Shown here piece by piece: positions 12,301 through 24,528 of a DNA stretch of 64,000 bases. The translations under genes were made by a program, and so were the position numbers. A model generated the notes under the pieces. That model saw nothing but the letters and a program-made list of their open reading frames with translations. It did no database searches and was not told where the DNA came from. Numbering within the stretch: the first letter of the stretch is position 1; each line of letters starts with the position of its first letter. This stretch comes from Bidens hawaiensis (taxonomy: Eukaryota; Streptophyta; Magnoliopsida; Asterales; Asteraceae), in the NCBI GenBank assembly GCA_021521415.1, contig JAIQDT010003574.1, positions 1-64,000 of the forward strand, given 5' to 3'.

Positions 12301-15300
12301 ATGATTGAGTGCTATGTGCCTTATGTCCAAGGCTTGATGCAAAACTACTATCGAACCGGGGGTCTCACCGGAAGCAGCCTCTCTATCCCTATGGGATAGA
12401 GGTAAGGCTGTCTACATCTTACCCTCCTCAGACCCTACCATAGCATTGCTATTGGTGGGATATACTGAGTACGATGATGATGATGATGATGATGATGATA
12501 GTTAAGAGAGTATTAATCTCTCTCAAAATAAAATGTTGGTTGGTTATATTGTTACATTAAAATCAGTAGCTATTTATTAATTTTTGACCAGCCACTAACT
12601 AGTTATTGCAAATCCTTTTACTTCTAGTTAACCTACTTTCATAGTTAGCTTTTGACATTCAATTTACTTGTTAGTTACCTCAAGCTTTCCATTTCCATAT
12701 GTAGAAAACGTTTGAAAGTTTGGTAGAAGTTTATTATACATTTTATACAAGTTTGCTAGTGGAAAACATATAAAAATCTAACATTTATCCTGTTTTAGCT
12801 AACAAACACATTGTTCTCATTACAGATGATGTGAAAAAGTGGTGGCTATGGGGTTATTGGGCATCTCCAATGATGTATGCGATGAATGGGATTACGGTTA
12901 ACGAATTTCTTGGGGACAGGTGGAAAAAGGCAAGGTCCCTCTTATCTTTATTATATGCTTATGTACGAAAGTATTAAACAATTAACCATAATTTTTCAAA
13001 ATTATTTCCATGTTATAGCCTATAAACGATACAACATTAGGGAAAGTGATCATCGAATCGCGAGGGTTCTTTCCCGAAGCTTATTGGTATTGGATTGCGA
13101 TTGTGGCTTTGGTTGGATTCATATTTATCTTTAGTATCTGTTTCATACTCTCTCTCGAATTTCTTAACCGTGAGTACCTTTCTCTCTAGATTCTGGTATT
13201 GGAACATGTGATCATTAATTTGCTTAAACACATGAACTACATATCAGACATTTCCATATTTATAGAAGAAGAACATGTTTACAAATTACATATTGTAACT
13301 TTCATTGTGAACTCTAGCTTTTGGGAGATCTCGACCAACTACACCAAATCAAAATGAGAGTGGTGTTGAATTAACACCTACCACCGGTGAAAGTCAACAA
13401 ATCAAGAAGAAAGGAATGATTCTACCGTTCGTACCGCTTTCACTTACTTTCAATGAGGTCAATTACTCAGTTGATATGCCACAGGTAACTTTCAACATAT
13501 TTCTTACTGTAATCAAAATTATACTAGTATTTAACAACTAAAACTCCATGGGAGTTATAAACTTATAATGTTGTAGAGAATGAGGGAACAAGGAGTGAAT
13601 GAAGATAGGTTGCTGCTACTTAAGAGTGTCAGTGGAACCTTTAGACCTGGTGTTTTAACCGCCCTAATGGGCGTTAGTGGTGCCGGAAAAACTACTTTGA
13701 TGGATGTATTAGCAGGAAGAAAAACCGGTGGGTACATTGAGGGTGACATAAGGATTTCAGGGTACCCAAAGAAACAAGAGACATTCGCTCGCATTTCTGG
13801 ATATTGTGAACAAAATGACATTCATTCGCCTCATGTTACTGTTTATGAATCCTTGTTGTACTCCGCTTGGCTAAGGTTGTCACCAGATGTTGACGAAAAC
13901 ACCAGAACGGTTAGTGTCCATCTTATCAAACATAGACAAAATCATGTGGTTAACTAACAAAAAGTGATATAATTTGAATATTTGATCATGATTTTTTGTA
14001 CTTATTTGTAGATGTTTGTTGCCGAGGTGATGGAACTTGTAGAACTAAACCCGTTGAGAGACGCACTAGTTGGGTTGCCTGGTGTCAATGGACTATCCAC
14101 CGAACAACGAAAAAGGTTAACCATAGCAGTTGAGCTCGTGGCCAATCCGTCTATAATCTTTATGGATGAGCCAACATCCGGGCTAGATGCAAGGGCGGCT
14201 GCTATTGTGATGAGAACAGTTAGGAACACGGTTGACACAGGAAGAACAGTTGTGTGCACCATTCATCAACCTAGCATTGATATATTTGAAGCGTTCGATG
14301 AGTTGTTCTTGATGAAAAGAGGAGGACAAGAAATATACGTTGGACCTATAGGACGTAATTCATGTGAACTAATAAAGTACTTTGAGGTAAGATATCTAAC
14401 TAAGATTAATGATACAAATTAAAGAGTATGCAACTAACACCTGATCGATTTTGTGTATCAGGATATAGACGGGGTAGCAAAGATAAAAGACGGATATAAC
14501 CCTGCAACATGGATGTTGGAAGTCACCACATCATCTCAAGAAATAGCTTTAGGAGTTGATTTTGCTGAAATCTACCGAAATTCAGATCTATACAGGTGAT
14601 TAAACTGAATTAACCTGCCCGATATTTAAACTTTTTCTATCATTAGATGGTTTAGGATTTAACTAACTTTTTGTAGTTGTTTTCTTTTGGAATGTGCTTC
14701 TAGTTAGTTCGCTACCCCTGCATTAAGCGAACTAGAAAATTTTCTTTGGGTGGCAAGCGAACTCCACAGATGTTAGTCAAAATCTTAAGAGACTGTTAAG
14801 GTTATTGAATGTTGGAAGTAATTTCAGACTCCATGTCACAAGTCGGCGAACGTGAGGGACCAATGTTGACAAGCTGATCACAGTGGTTATGTTTCCTAAT
14901 TGTATTGAATTATAATTGGTAATGTCTTGGTTAGCAAGTTATACTAGTCTATATAAACAAGACAGGTTAGGCATTATAGAGCGTGTGGTGTGAGGTGCAA
15001 CCGAGTTAGGGTTCATCTAGAGACACACACGAGATGTAACCGAGTTAGGGTTCATCTAGATGTAACCGAGTTAGGGTTCATCAAGAGTCAAACCGAGTTA
15101 GGGTTTGAGAGATTGTAATAAGTTTTTAGAGTTAGATTTTCTTATTAATATAAACGAGATTTATTCGTTTTAGTTGGTGTTTGATTATCGATCTGGGACT
15201 TGATTGAAAACTCTATAGAGTTTGATTGTCTTGCCAAAACATCGAACTACAAAAGCAATTGCAAGAACTTGAATTAGTTCGCTTGTGAATGTGGTGAAAT

Positions 15301-17014
15301 CTATAGTATTACAAGAACTTTAATTCTTTTTAAAAAAAATACTTAAAACGAAATCCTAAACCACCAACTAATATCCAAAGAAAAAATCCTAGATACTTCT
15401 ACTAGTTAGCTGCGTTTTTTATTAAAACCGACATTTGTTGCAGGAGGAACAAGGCCCTTATTGCTGAATTAAGTGTACCAGCTCCTGGTACGAAAGACCT
15501 CTATTTCCCGACCCAATTCTCGCAATCTTTCTTTGTCCAAGCTGTGGCTTGCCTATGGAAACAACGGCAGTCCTACTGGCGGAACCCTCCTTACACTGCT
15601 GTCCGTTTTGCTTTCACTACCTTTATTGGCATCATGTTTGGTACTATGTTCTGGGATCTTGGTGGTAAAAGGTAATATTAAACACTAAAGTACAAATTAG
15701 TCCTTGTTTATTATTATTGATACATTTGCTTCATTGATCCTATATGGGTAATCAAAATTTCAGGAAAACTCAGCAAGAACTATTTAACGCGATGGGTTCC
15801 ATGTATACAGCAACTCTCTTCCTTAGTTACCTAAATGCATCAGCGGTGCAACCTATCATAGACATTGAACGTACCGTCTTTTATAGAGAACGAGCTGCTG
15901 GAATGTATTCTGCTCTACCATATGCCCTTGCTCAGGTGATTGACTTGTATGATTTAAGCGAGGTCAATTGCATTCAAAAATAAAAAAGTTTTTACCTTCA
16001 AAGGGTGGTGCAATGGTAAAAGCAAATGATTCCCCTCTAACAGAGGTCTTAGAAAGGAATCTTGTTTTCACTGGTTTCCTACTTTAACCCCTTAAAGGTC
16101 ACTTGCCCAACATGAGATATGATTTAACTGATCCCGTTGGCTAGTAGGGTTTTGACGCCCATGTGTTCTCCGATAACTAATTTTCATGTTACCATAATAA
16201 TAATAATAGGAACTTTAATCAATTTCTATTCAAACAGAGGCCTCCTATTAACCCTCTAGCATATATAATAAGTTTTTTTTTCTTTTTTTTTTTGAAAGAA
16301 TGTTACATGCTCAAAATTAAAATTAAATTTGAATGAAAATATGTTAAATAAATTCGTCTTTTTAGATATATTCTCATTTCAAGATTGAGGTTATGAAACT
16401 TTTGTGTTTTATATACATAGGCACTGGTGGAGATACCTTATGTTTTCACACAAACCATAGTTTATTGTCTCATAGTTTATGCTATGATGGGATTCGAATG
16501 GACAGCAGCCAAATTCTTTTGGTACACATTCTTCCAGTTATGTTGTTTGTTGTATATGACATACTACGGAATGATGACTGTCGCAATCACCCCCAATGCC
16601 AACATTGCCGCCATCATTGCATTCTTTTTCTTTGGAGGTTTTAATCTGTTTTCAGGCTTCATCATCCCTCGACCCGTAAGTTTCTTTATGCTTTTGTTAA
16701 TGCTAGTTATTCTCTAATATTGTTTTAACATTGATGTTTATTTTCAAATGTAACAGAGAATTCCCGTGTGGTTGCGATGGTACTTCTGGGGTAATCCACT
16801 GGCGTGGACCATCTATGGCATGGTGGTGTCACAGTTTGGTGATTATGAGGACGTGCTCGTAAATGGGGAGACCGTGAAGGGATATCTGGACCGGTATTTT
16901 GGCTACAAACATGATTTTCTTGGTGCGATCGCAGGAGTGCACATCGGATTAGTTATCGCTTTCGGCGTAATATTTGCTTATTGCATCAAAACTTTCAATT
17001 TCCAAAAGAGATAG
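6309..17014 (+). CDS. Full-size PDR-type ABC transporter (ABCG subfamily), 22 exons
   Basis: Exons read: 6309-6682, 8150-8270, 8373-8461, 8539-8623, 8726-8885, 8984-9060, 9155-9208, 9293-9383, 9455-9756, 10998-11279, 11366-11682, 11776-11936, 12826-12929, 13019-13169, 13318-13484, 13577-13909, 14012-14386, 14462-14595, 15444-15671, 15764-15935, 16421-16675, 16757-17014. They join in phase to 4290 nt, 1429 residues, the usual PDR length. Seen in the protein: Walker [10 protein letters not shown] (201-209), signature ISGGQKK (340-346), Walker B VLLMDE (360-365); second half Walker [10 protein letters not shown] (877-885), signature LSTEQRK (984-990), Walker B IIFMDE (1004-1009); membrane domains at about 520-760 and 1180-1420; C-terminus FNFQKR. 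The order NBD-TMD-NBD-TMD is that of plant ABCG/PDR pumps. From memory it is closest to AtABCG40/PDR12 and Nicotiana PDR1, plasma-membrane exporters of terpenoids, hormones or xenobiotics; the substrate here is unknown. Introns 10 and 13 need GC-AG splicing. The gene appears intact. Confidence 0.95.
9865..10559. mobile_element. MULE-type foldback MITE in PDR intron 9
   Basis: The 695-bp unit is flanked by perfect 9-bp direct repeats TACTTTTAA (9856-9864 and 10560-10568), the duplication size of Mutator-like elements. Its ends begin GGTTTATTGGATTTTAAT and run as inverted repeats of about 220 bp. The GC-rich middle (about 10085-10340, CCACC/GGTGG rich) is itself nearly self-complementary, so the whole element can fold. 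The proline-rich frames across the middle are artefacts of this composition. It carries no transposase. Confidence 0.85.
12101..12499 (+). mobile_element. SINE (TS/Au-like 3' domain) in PDR intron 12
   Basis: The 399-bp insertion is flanked by a perfect 17-bp duplication AGTTAAGAGAGTATTAA (12084-12100 and 12500-12516) and ends in a (GAT)n tail. Its 3' half (GCAGCCTCTCTATCCC ... GGGATATACTGAGTA) is the conserved tail I recall from TS/Au-type plant SINEs. The 5' portion (TGCTTGCGGTGCGCG ...) was not recognised and may be a family-specific head. It is in the same orientation as the gene. Confidence 0.85.
14810..15241 (+). mobile_element. Probable solo LTR (Copia-like) in PDR intron 18
   Basis: The segment starts TGTTGG and ends CCAAAACA, with flanking TTGAA (14805-14809) and TCGAA (15242-15246), a 5-bp duplication with one mismatch. 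It has a TATA-like TATATAAACAAG near 14951, as expected of an LTR promoter, and a four-copy ACCGAGTTAGGGTT repeat just downstream. Length of 432 bp fits Ty1/copia LTRs. No internal region or second LTR remains. Confidence 0.55.
14998..15103 (+). repeat. Four-copy AACCGAGTTAGGGTTCATC repeat
   Basis: Four units of the AACCGAGTTAGGGTT core are spaced about 20-38 bp apart, downstream of the TATA-like motif of the putative solo LTR. Confidence 0.8.
16003..16209 (+). mobile_element. SINE-like unit in PDR intron 20
   Basis: The unit begins GGGTGGTGCAATGGTAAAAG, a good tRNA box-A context, followed about 45 bp later by a weak box-B-like GGTCTTAGAAAGGAATC, and ends in (TAA)n. I could not find a convincing target duplication, so this is a tentative call. 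Confidence 0.4.
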
Positions 17015-18854
17015 TTCTAGTTTAAATGTTTTACACATCAGTTTTTGTACTGCAGGAATCTTGTATTAATGTCTATTTTGTAATGTTTGTAAAACTATAC
17101 ATGCATTTGATATATATGTTTTAATTTTTGTATAACTTCGAGTGGTTCTCGACTAAGCGATATGCGAGGTCGTCTTTTGCTCAATGCTATATTTCTAAAC
17201 TTTGCATCCCTGATTTTATGTTCAAATTCTGTGATTGTACAATCCTTCTGATCAGGTTCTTCCTGCCTTTTGATTGATGGACTCTTGTGACGTTCAATTC
17301 CTTTGATTGCTCTTTAATTTGCCAGTTTCTACACTTCTGATGAGGATGTCAATCCATCCTTAGCAAACAAACATAATTACATTTTAAACATTTACTTTTG
17401 ATAATTACACTTAAACCCTAAATTTTAAGTTTGAATATTTATGAGGATTGACCAAGCCAACAATAGCCGAATATCATATCCTTCGATGTGTTCCTGAGTC
17501 TTATTTAAGGAGGAGAGAGGAAGAAAGAGAAATTAGAACAGAATAGAAAGCTAGGGGAAGGAAAATGTATGATTTTTTCGTGTTGTCGAGTTTAATGAAA
17601 ATAAAAGGAAAATACAATTGATTGAACCTTCTATTAATTAGTCATTAAGGTTAAACTGCAAACTATAAATTGTACTTACGTGATCAATTTGATTGAACCT
17701 TCTATTAATTCAGACACACACAATTATTACCGACCAATTCAATAAAAATAATCAAGTAATTTTTCATTTTGATTATTCGTCCATTATACCATACTAGTTT
17801 TTATTCCTCGTATTACGAGGTTGTTTTATATTATTCGTTTATAATATTTATTTATTTATTTGGATTTTAATTTTATTTATTGTAAAAATTTAATAATGTG
17901 CTTAGAATTTGATGGTGAAAGAGTTTCAGAAACAACTGTCGTTCGATGATCTTAATGAACAAACACGAACAACTGTCATCTTCATTCAATAGTGTTCGTG
18001 TAGTTAATACAACTTTGAGGTTTTTTTTCTTTTTTTAATATTTCACGTACTTTTAGTTATATGATGTCATATTAGCGAAAGAAATATGGTTAATTGGACT
18101 ACGTGAGAAGACTTGTTTGACATAATACCGTAGGTTGTAAACGAATCGAAGTGAACGTCCGATGGAAAGTTCGTTTACGCTCATCCATTTAATAAATGAA
18201 CGAACATAAACACAAAAATTTATGTTTGGTAAGCTCAACGAACGAACACGAATAGAGGCCGCGTTCATTCAACAGTGTTCGTGAACCATTTTCTAATGTG
18301 TTTGTTTACGTCCGTCCGTTTATGTGCGTCTGGTTAGGTTTTTAATTCATTTATTCTTCTGGTTAGGTTCATGTTTTAATACTTTATTACAAATAATTTT
18401 ATTTATTTGTTTTTTCTACCCTCATATATTTCGCATGTAAACGCTTATATTCGTTAGTGTTATTTCTATTCGTTTGCCCGATAGGGTCGTTTATGTCTGG
18501 TTGTCCAAAGTATGTGAAAAATACAAAAAACCCTCTAATAGCTGTATGAACTAAATGTTGGTGGATGACGCTAACAAGTTGGACTAAAATTGATAGTTAA
18601 ACGAAAGTATTGTACAAAAATTGATAATTTTAGTAAACCAGTAGAACCAAAACCAAAGTTCTCTTCTTCTTCTTCTACTTCTTCTAATTTTTATTTTTTT
18701 TAATCTAATTAGTTACGAGTTCCAATGGAATTATATAACAATGTATAATAAAGCATTATGTACAATAATAACAAAAATGTTAAGATATCGTTTTTGAATG
18801 GTGAATTCAATATTATAAACTAATTAAATTATGAAATGTTACGTTACAACAATG
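17015..18854. other. Intergenic; 3' flank of PDR gene and simple repeats
   Basis: The first ~120 bp (TTTTGTAATG, TTTTAATTTTTG) is a plausible 3' UTR with plant-type A/T-rich polyadenylation context. From about 17950 to 18330 motifs GAACGAACAC / GTGTTCGTG recur in both orientations, suggesting a decayed inverted-repeat element. No gene seen. Confidence 0.5.
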
Positions 18855-20351
18855 TAGGGATGAGCGTTTTCGGTACCGATTTAGTACTGTCGGTATCAAG
18901 TTTTGAGTTTTTGGTATCGGTACGGTATCGGTACCGGACCAACATTTCGGTATTGTCACTCCCCGACTTAGGGTCTAGGCGTTTGACCAATAGCTGATAA
19001 ATGTTTTGTAAATATATCAGAGTTGCGAGTTATTTAGCGAAAGACTTGTTTATAATAATATATTAATATATTTTGAAAACTTCTCGGATAATAAATACTC
19101 GAGTGTTTGATTTACAAATCATGTTTACAATATTTTAATAATTTAAAACCGAGCCATCTCTACCTTGCAAACATCTAATTCACGAGTGACTAATTTCTTG
19201 TTACTTGTGTTAATCTAATGCCATGAAATGTGTGTGTGTGTGGGGGGGGGGGATATGTAAGCGATATGCCGGTGAATCGTTGACTAAAAAAACCATTTAT
19301 TAAATCTTTGACTAATAAGATAGTTTTCTTGAACAAACTCAGCAGAAACGTCTCTTATTTATGGGATTTGTACTACTTGCCATACACACACAATTATAGT
19401 TCTTCGGTAACTGATGCCCATTGGGAAACTTGGTTATGATTGTTAGCCTGCGGCCACGTAGCCTTGAATGATAGGCTAAACATATATGTTTGGATCCAGA
19501 CACATATGTACTTGGTCTGAGCTGCTTTTTATTTTCTACCTTGTAATTTATGGATCACGTAATCCCTTAAATCTTCATATGATAGAGATCACGTAATATC
19601 ATATAAATATTTGACTGACTTGTGTTTATCTTAATGACTGATTTTAACAGGTTTAACGTATTCACGTTATAAATTATAAAAAAAGTTTGAACGTATTAAC
19701 CTTTTGACGTGTTGCTCAATTAACAACTTCTTTGTAATTGATGAACGATTACCTCGGACCCTAAAATGAGTATAACGCATAAGGACGAACGAGCAGTACT
19801 TTTGCCTATACGTAGGGTGTCGGGGTATGGAACGCCGAACTCTAGAGTGGCATCAAGACTTCAACTCGGTTGCACGAACTTCTAGAAAGTGAAAGTGGTT
19901 TTGTGTTTTGGTTGCCATAATTGAGGAGCCCATGTTCACTATTTATAGTCATCCTCGGTTGGACCGTCACTCACCACCATGCGACATGTGTCATTCTTAA
20001 TGATGAGTTGGTGCCATAAGATGTTGACATGTGACATTCATACTGATTATTCACTAGCCACATGGCACTTTGTGAGGGTATAAGTTGTTATGTGTTGATA
20101 TGTGTCATTTGTGTTACCACCATGTGACATGTGTCTTCTCATAGTGATGAGTCATAGGACACATGTCGCCTCCATAAATCTTTAGCTAAATGACTAACTA
20201 GTCTCTCAACTTCCTAAATTGACATAATTGGTATGGATATTTTCGGGATGTTACATGTACCTATACCGGTACCAGATATTTCAAATTTTCGGGATCAGGA
20301 CTTTCGGGATCGGTGCTGGTCGGTATCGATACCGTCGTGAGCTCATCCTTA
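18855..20351. mobile_element. hAT-type MITE (TAGGGATGAGC ends) split by an LTR insertion
   Basis: The ends are TAGGGATGAGC and its complement GCTCATCCTTA (two mismatches), flanked by CAACAATG (18847-18854) and CTACGATG (20352-20359), an 8-bp duplication with two mismatches. The parts on either side of the central insertion are rich in CGGTACCGG/CGGTATCG motifs. The same family is present intact at 42301-42984. Confidence 0.6.
18954..20255 (-). mobile_element. Solo-LTR-like insertion inside the hAT MITE
   Basis: On the minus strand it begins TGTAACATCCCGAAAATATC and ends GTCGGGGAGTGACA. TGTAACATCCCGAAA is also the start of the intact LTR at 36175-38566, so the families may be related. The flanks GGTAT and TGTAC do not match cleanly as a 5-bp duplication, so it is old or the boundaries are slightly off. 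No coding sequence. Confidence 0.45.
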
Positions 20352-20998
20352 CTACGATGTAAACTTTATGCGTTTTTTGAATATATCTCGCAACGTGTTT
20401 TTTATATACGTTTCAAATCGATCTGATATTAAATCCTCCCTGAAGCACGAGAAAATCCACTAGTTAGTATTATATGTAGGATTACATCACTATAAAGCCG
20501 AATATATCCTTCAATCTTATCCTTTTCTTGCAATGAAACATATCCCATGTAACTTCCTTGTTTATTTGTATTCTTTGCATTTCATAATACTCAATTAAAC
20601 GTTTGTCAGAAATTATTCTACAAGCATGTGAATATGTTGACAAATATGTATAAATCATCTTATTTCTTATTTACATCTGCAACTAATACATGTGCGTGCC
20701 CAACCATGTTTTAGTATCATATAATCTACACATGCAATCATTATGCATATAAATAAATATAAAGTGGAATTATTGACTCATGACTGATATGTGATATATG
20801 CCATATGAAATTAAATTTCAAATGTTTTAAGATCATAATAAAATTATATATATGAAATCACTATATCTTTTTTAAAACAAAAGGTGAATTATTGAAAGTC
20901 ATGATTTAAGAATTCATATATGTATCAATTGGCAAATCACTAGCAGAGTTCAAATCAGTGACAAATCCATAAATTTTATTCAAGGGAGCAAAATAATT
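20352..20998. other. Non-coding, A/T-rich; nothing recognised
   Basis: No supported frame, RNA gene or element boundary was seen. Confidence 0.5.
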
Positions 20999-21540
20999 GG
21001 TTAAAGGAAAAATATTATTAGATTTTAATAATCTCATTTAATGATCATTAGCCATTAATAAGCTTAACTGAGTTTATCCATACCAGTAGTCCGTCCGAAA
21101 TTAAAAAAAATATTCTTCATGGTCATCCGAACAAAATTTAACGGAGTAAATTTTTTTCCCGAATTTCAAACTGATTTTTAGAGTTTTTCATCGGAAGGAA
21201 GATACTAGTCGATTGATATTAAACTTAGCTCGAAACGATGTTATAAGCGGCTTGATTAGTGCTTAAATTGGGTGTTTGAGCTCCAGTTAACAAAAAATAA
21301 GCTATCATTTGGAGCATTGTTTCAAGCCAAGTTTTTTACAATCGACTAGTATTCTTTTCCGATCAAAAGCCTTAAAAATATAAGTTTAAATTCATAAAAA
21401 AACTTAGTGCCGTTAGTTTTTTTAACGGGGGACCATTAAGAGTAGTTTTTTTTAATTTGGGACCACTATTGGAGATAAACTTAGTTATGATTATTATCAG
21501 CCAATAACCTTTATTTGAGATTATTAAAATCCAATTAACC
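20999..21540. mobile_element. Degenerate foldback element related to the MULE MITE in PDR
   Basis: Outer arms GGTTAAAGG..ATTTTAATAATC and GATTATTAAAATCCAATTAACC are imperfect inverted repeats. Inner arms also pair (ACTAGTCGATTG with CAATCGACTAGT). The ends resemble those of the element at 9865-10559 (ATTTTAATAATC). No clear 9-bp duplication remains. Confidence 0.5.
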
Positions 21541-23811
21541 AAGAAAAAAGAATTTTATAAGGAAAATTTGTTTCTTTGTTCATGATGCAATCGTGACACA
21601 ATCAAATGGCCAAAATACAAGTAATCAAAGAGTTCTCACCAGATAGGCGGAGAATATTATTTCAAAGTAAAAACCAAAAATTGGTTGTCCAAATCTCGTC
21701 CAGGCCAATAAAAGAAACAAAGTCTCTCAAAATAGGAAAATGCAACCAACTAGAATCTTTCAAAAAAATAACAAAATAAACCAAAATTTAAATTAACTCC
21801 AAAATCATCGGGCCTTTAGTTCCTTTCCTTTCCTATGCAACTCTTCCACGACGCCTCTGATAGGTCTGGATAATGGGCTTCGGGTCGGGCTCCAAACTCG
21901 GATTCGGGTTGGTTTCAGTGGATGCTCCTGCATCAGTTCACATGTGCAAATTTTTCTATACGGTCTTTACTAACGAAAAACATGTTTCAACAGTTATGGT
22001 TGCATCGGGCAAACTAATGTTAGCTTTAACAATAGTTATGCCAAAGGAAACGATACATGTTTCCTTATTTCCACCATAAGTCGATAACTCTAGCAAGATT
22101 GATAATAACATTCAAGTTAACAGATCTTGCATCTTTTCACACACATCAAACGTAGCAAATGAACCATACGTGTTCAAAGTCGTCACGAAGTAACTTCGTG
22201 TTAATCTCATTAAGGCGATAACCAAACTCTTGAACTTTCATATCGACAATATTGTAAAAAAATTAAATTTATAATAAGCTTTTAATTTCATGTTTTCCAC
22301 CAAAATGAATGGATTTTTCTAGAAATTATTCAAACATGCTTAACCATATATGTAAATAATCTATTTATAGGGATAACACCCCATATATCGCATCTACAAG
22401 AATAAAAGCAAGAAGATCACATCTACTTAGATCAGGACAAAAGGAAGATCACGTGTAACGGTCAATGGTCATGGAAGAAAAGAGTGGTTTACAAGCAGGT
22501 AGTAGAGTATACCTAGAGAGTGACAAGTTAAGTTCCCTTCAGAGACCACTAGGAATAATAGTATGGTGATAGATGCGATCATATTACTATAAATGTAAAG
22601 CTATATTTGTGACCATGCGACATATTGAAATATACAAAGCATACATCTTTAACTAATTGTGTATTACGAATTGATCGTAACCTAAATACGTTTGAATTAG
22701 AAATTCCTTATTATTAATTAACTAATCTTTCATATACGACTTATTATTAAAGTATCCAAGTTTATTTATTTAATTACTATTATTATATAGTTATAAGTAA
22801 AAATTTATACACGTTATGTTTTAAATAATTTATTTTACATTACAATTATGAAATATCAACAATGGCGGCTTATTATTAGAAGAAATGATCAAGGATTTGG
22901 GGGGCATGAGAAAAAAGAAAAATCAAAGGGGACAATTAAGTCTAGAGCATGTTTCTAAAACAAAATAAACAGAAGTTATAAAACTGAGAGGCGCTACCCC
23001 CCCCCCCCCCCCCCTCAAACATAGAAATTTTGTACAAGAACCATGAGTCCAAACATGGACTTCCGATACGATAGGCAACATTGGTTGCATACACTGGCTT
23101 TGGAAAAATAGTCCAGTGATATGACAGTTCAATGCATGAGAGGCAACTATGAGTATTCAATTATTATGCTTGAAGCAGTAGCCTAGCAAGATTTATGGTT
23201 TTAGAATGTGATTGATGTCAAAAGATCAATCGAAAACATTTATAAAATACCTTTACTAGTAAGGGCAAATAAGATGTCGAATCCACAGGTAATCAGTGGA
23301 AAGTGCTAATCAAGTTTAATGTTTTTTAATTAATTATATTAGGGTAAACAAACGATGTCAAGCAGATTAAATAATGATTTGGTTGTAAACAATTTGAGAA
23401 AAGTAACCAAACTTCAGGTTTCAGGTTGTGAAGCAGACTAGACTAATTGATTACAACTATTTGGAAAACTCGTTTGATCACACTTATAATCAAAAGACTA
23501 GATATTTACCTTACTAATTGACATAACTTAATCCGAACAATTGGTTTGGATGAATAAAACCTAATTGATTACCAGTTTTAGGGTTTGGTAACTGTAAGTG
23601 ATTTAATGGCTAAAGATAAACAGATCAACGACTCAAAGAACTAATCCTAAAAAATGATGACCACAAATCAATAAATTGATAAAATCACAAAACATTTAAT
23701 TACGAAAAATTATTGAATGCATTAACAAACATAAAAAATTAATTAACTAAATGTTAATTAACTATAGTTCCAATGTAAAGATTCAAAATACCAAAAAGTC
23801 TTGCTTACAAA
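21541..23811. other. Non-coding intergenic stretch
   Basis: No gene is supported. A run of 18 C lies at 22997-23014. Short frames here have no recognisable domain, and those crossing the C run are low-complexity. Confidence 0.5.
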
Positions 23812-24520
23812 CAATGTTTTGAAACCCAGACCGGACCGGCCGGTCCGACCGGGACCCACTACAAATAACGGTCCGGTTTATGTGTTTAGCTCGTTTTCTA
23901 AAAACCCGGTTGGTTCTTGCGGTTTGCGGTCAGACCGGATCCGGTGAACCGCCGGATGAACCGGTAAAATGTAAGAAAAACTGATATTTTAACTAGTTTG
24001 GGAAAACCTAACGTATTCCGGCCATCCGGCGAGTCTAAATACGGACTGTGAATGAGAAAAAGTTGTAGCGATCAGAAGGGGAGAAGGAGATGAAGATGGT
24101 GAATTGATTCAGTTATAAAACTTCAATGATGCAATCGACTGAATGGAGGCGGCGGCAATGATAGATGCTCTGTATATTTAGGGTTTGATATAAGATGAGT
24201 GAATAAATGAGTTTGTCCCTGATAGATGCTCCGTATTTTCAGTCATAAAATCCTTTTTTAACTAAGTTACATTTCACACCTTCAAAGTTATATTGTTATT
24301 AAACTTAACCCTAAACTTGTTCTAATGTGTAGTTTTGTATTCTTGTTTTTTAACTTTTATTTTTTAACAAAAGTTGGTTATTATTATTATTGATATTATA
24401 TATATATATATATAATTTTTGACGTCCCCGGTTGATGCCCGGTCCGACCTCCCGGGTCGGTCCGACCTGTGACCCGGTAAGGTGTCCGGGTCGATGACCG
24501 GTCCGGGTATGAAAACATTG
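23812..24520. mobile_element. hAT-type MITE with CCGGACCGG-rich ends
   Basis: The 709-bp element is flanked by perfect 8-bp duplications CTTACAAA (23804-23811 and 24521-24528). Terminal inverted repeats begin CAATGTTTTGAAACCC and, from the right, CAATGTTTTCATACCC, followed by GGACCGG clusters on both sides. No transposase is encoded. The duplication length and internal motif fit non-autonomous hAT elements. Confidence 0.8.
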
Positions 24521-24528
24521 CTTACAAA

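Noticed and set aside
22923..23160. Minus-strand frames with Gly runs
   Set aside because: They cross an 18-C homopolymer; no domain and no conserved start.
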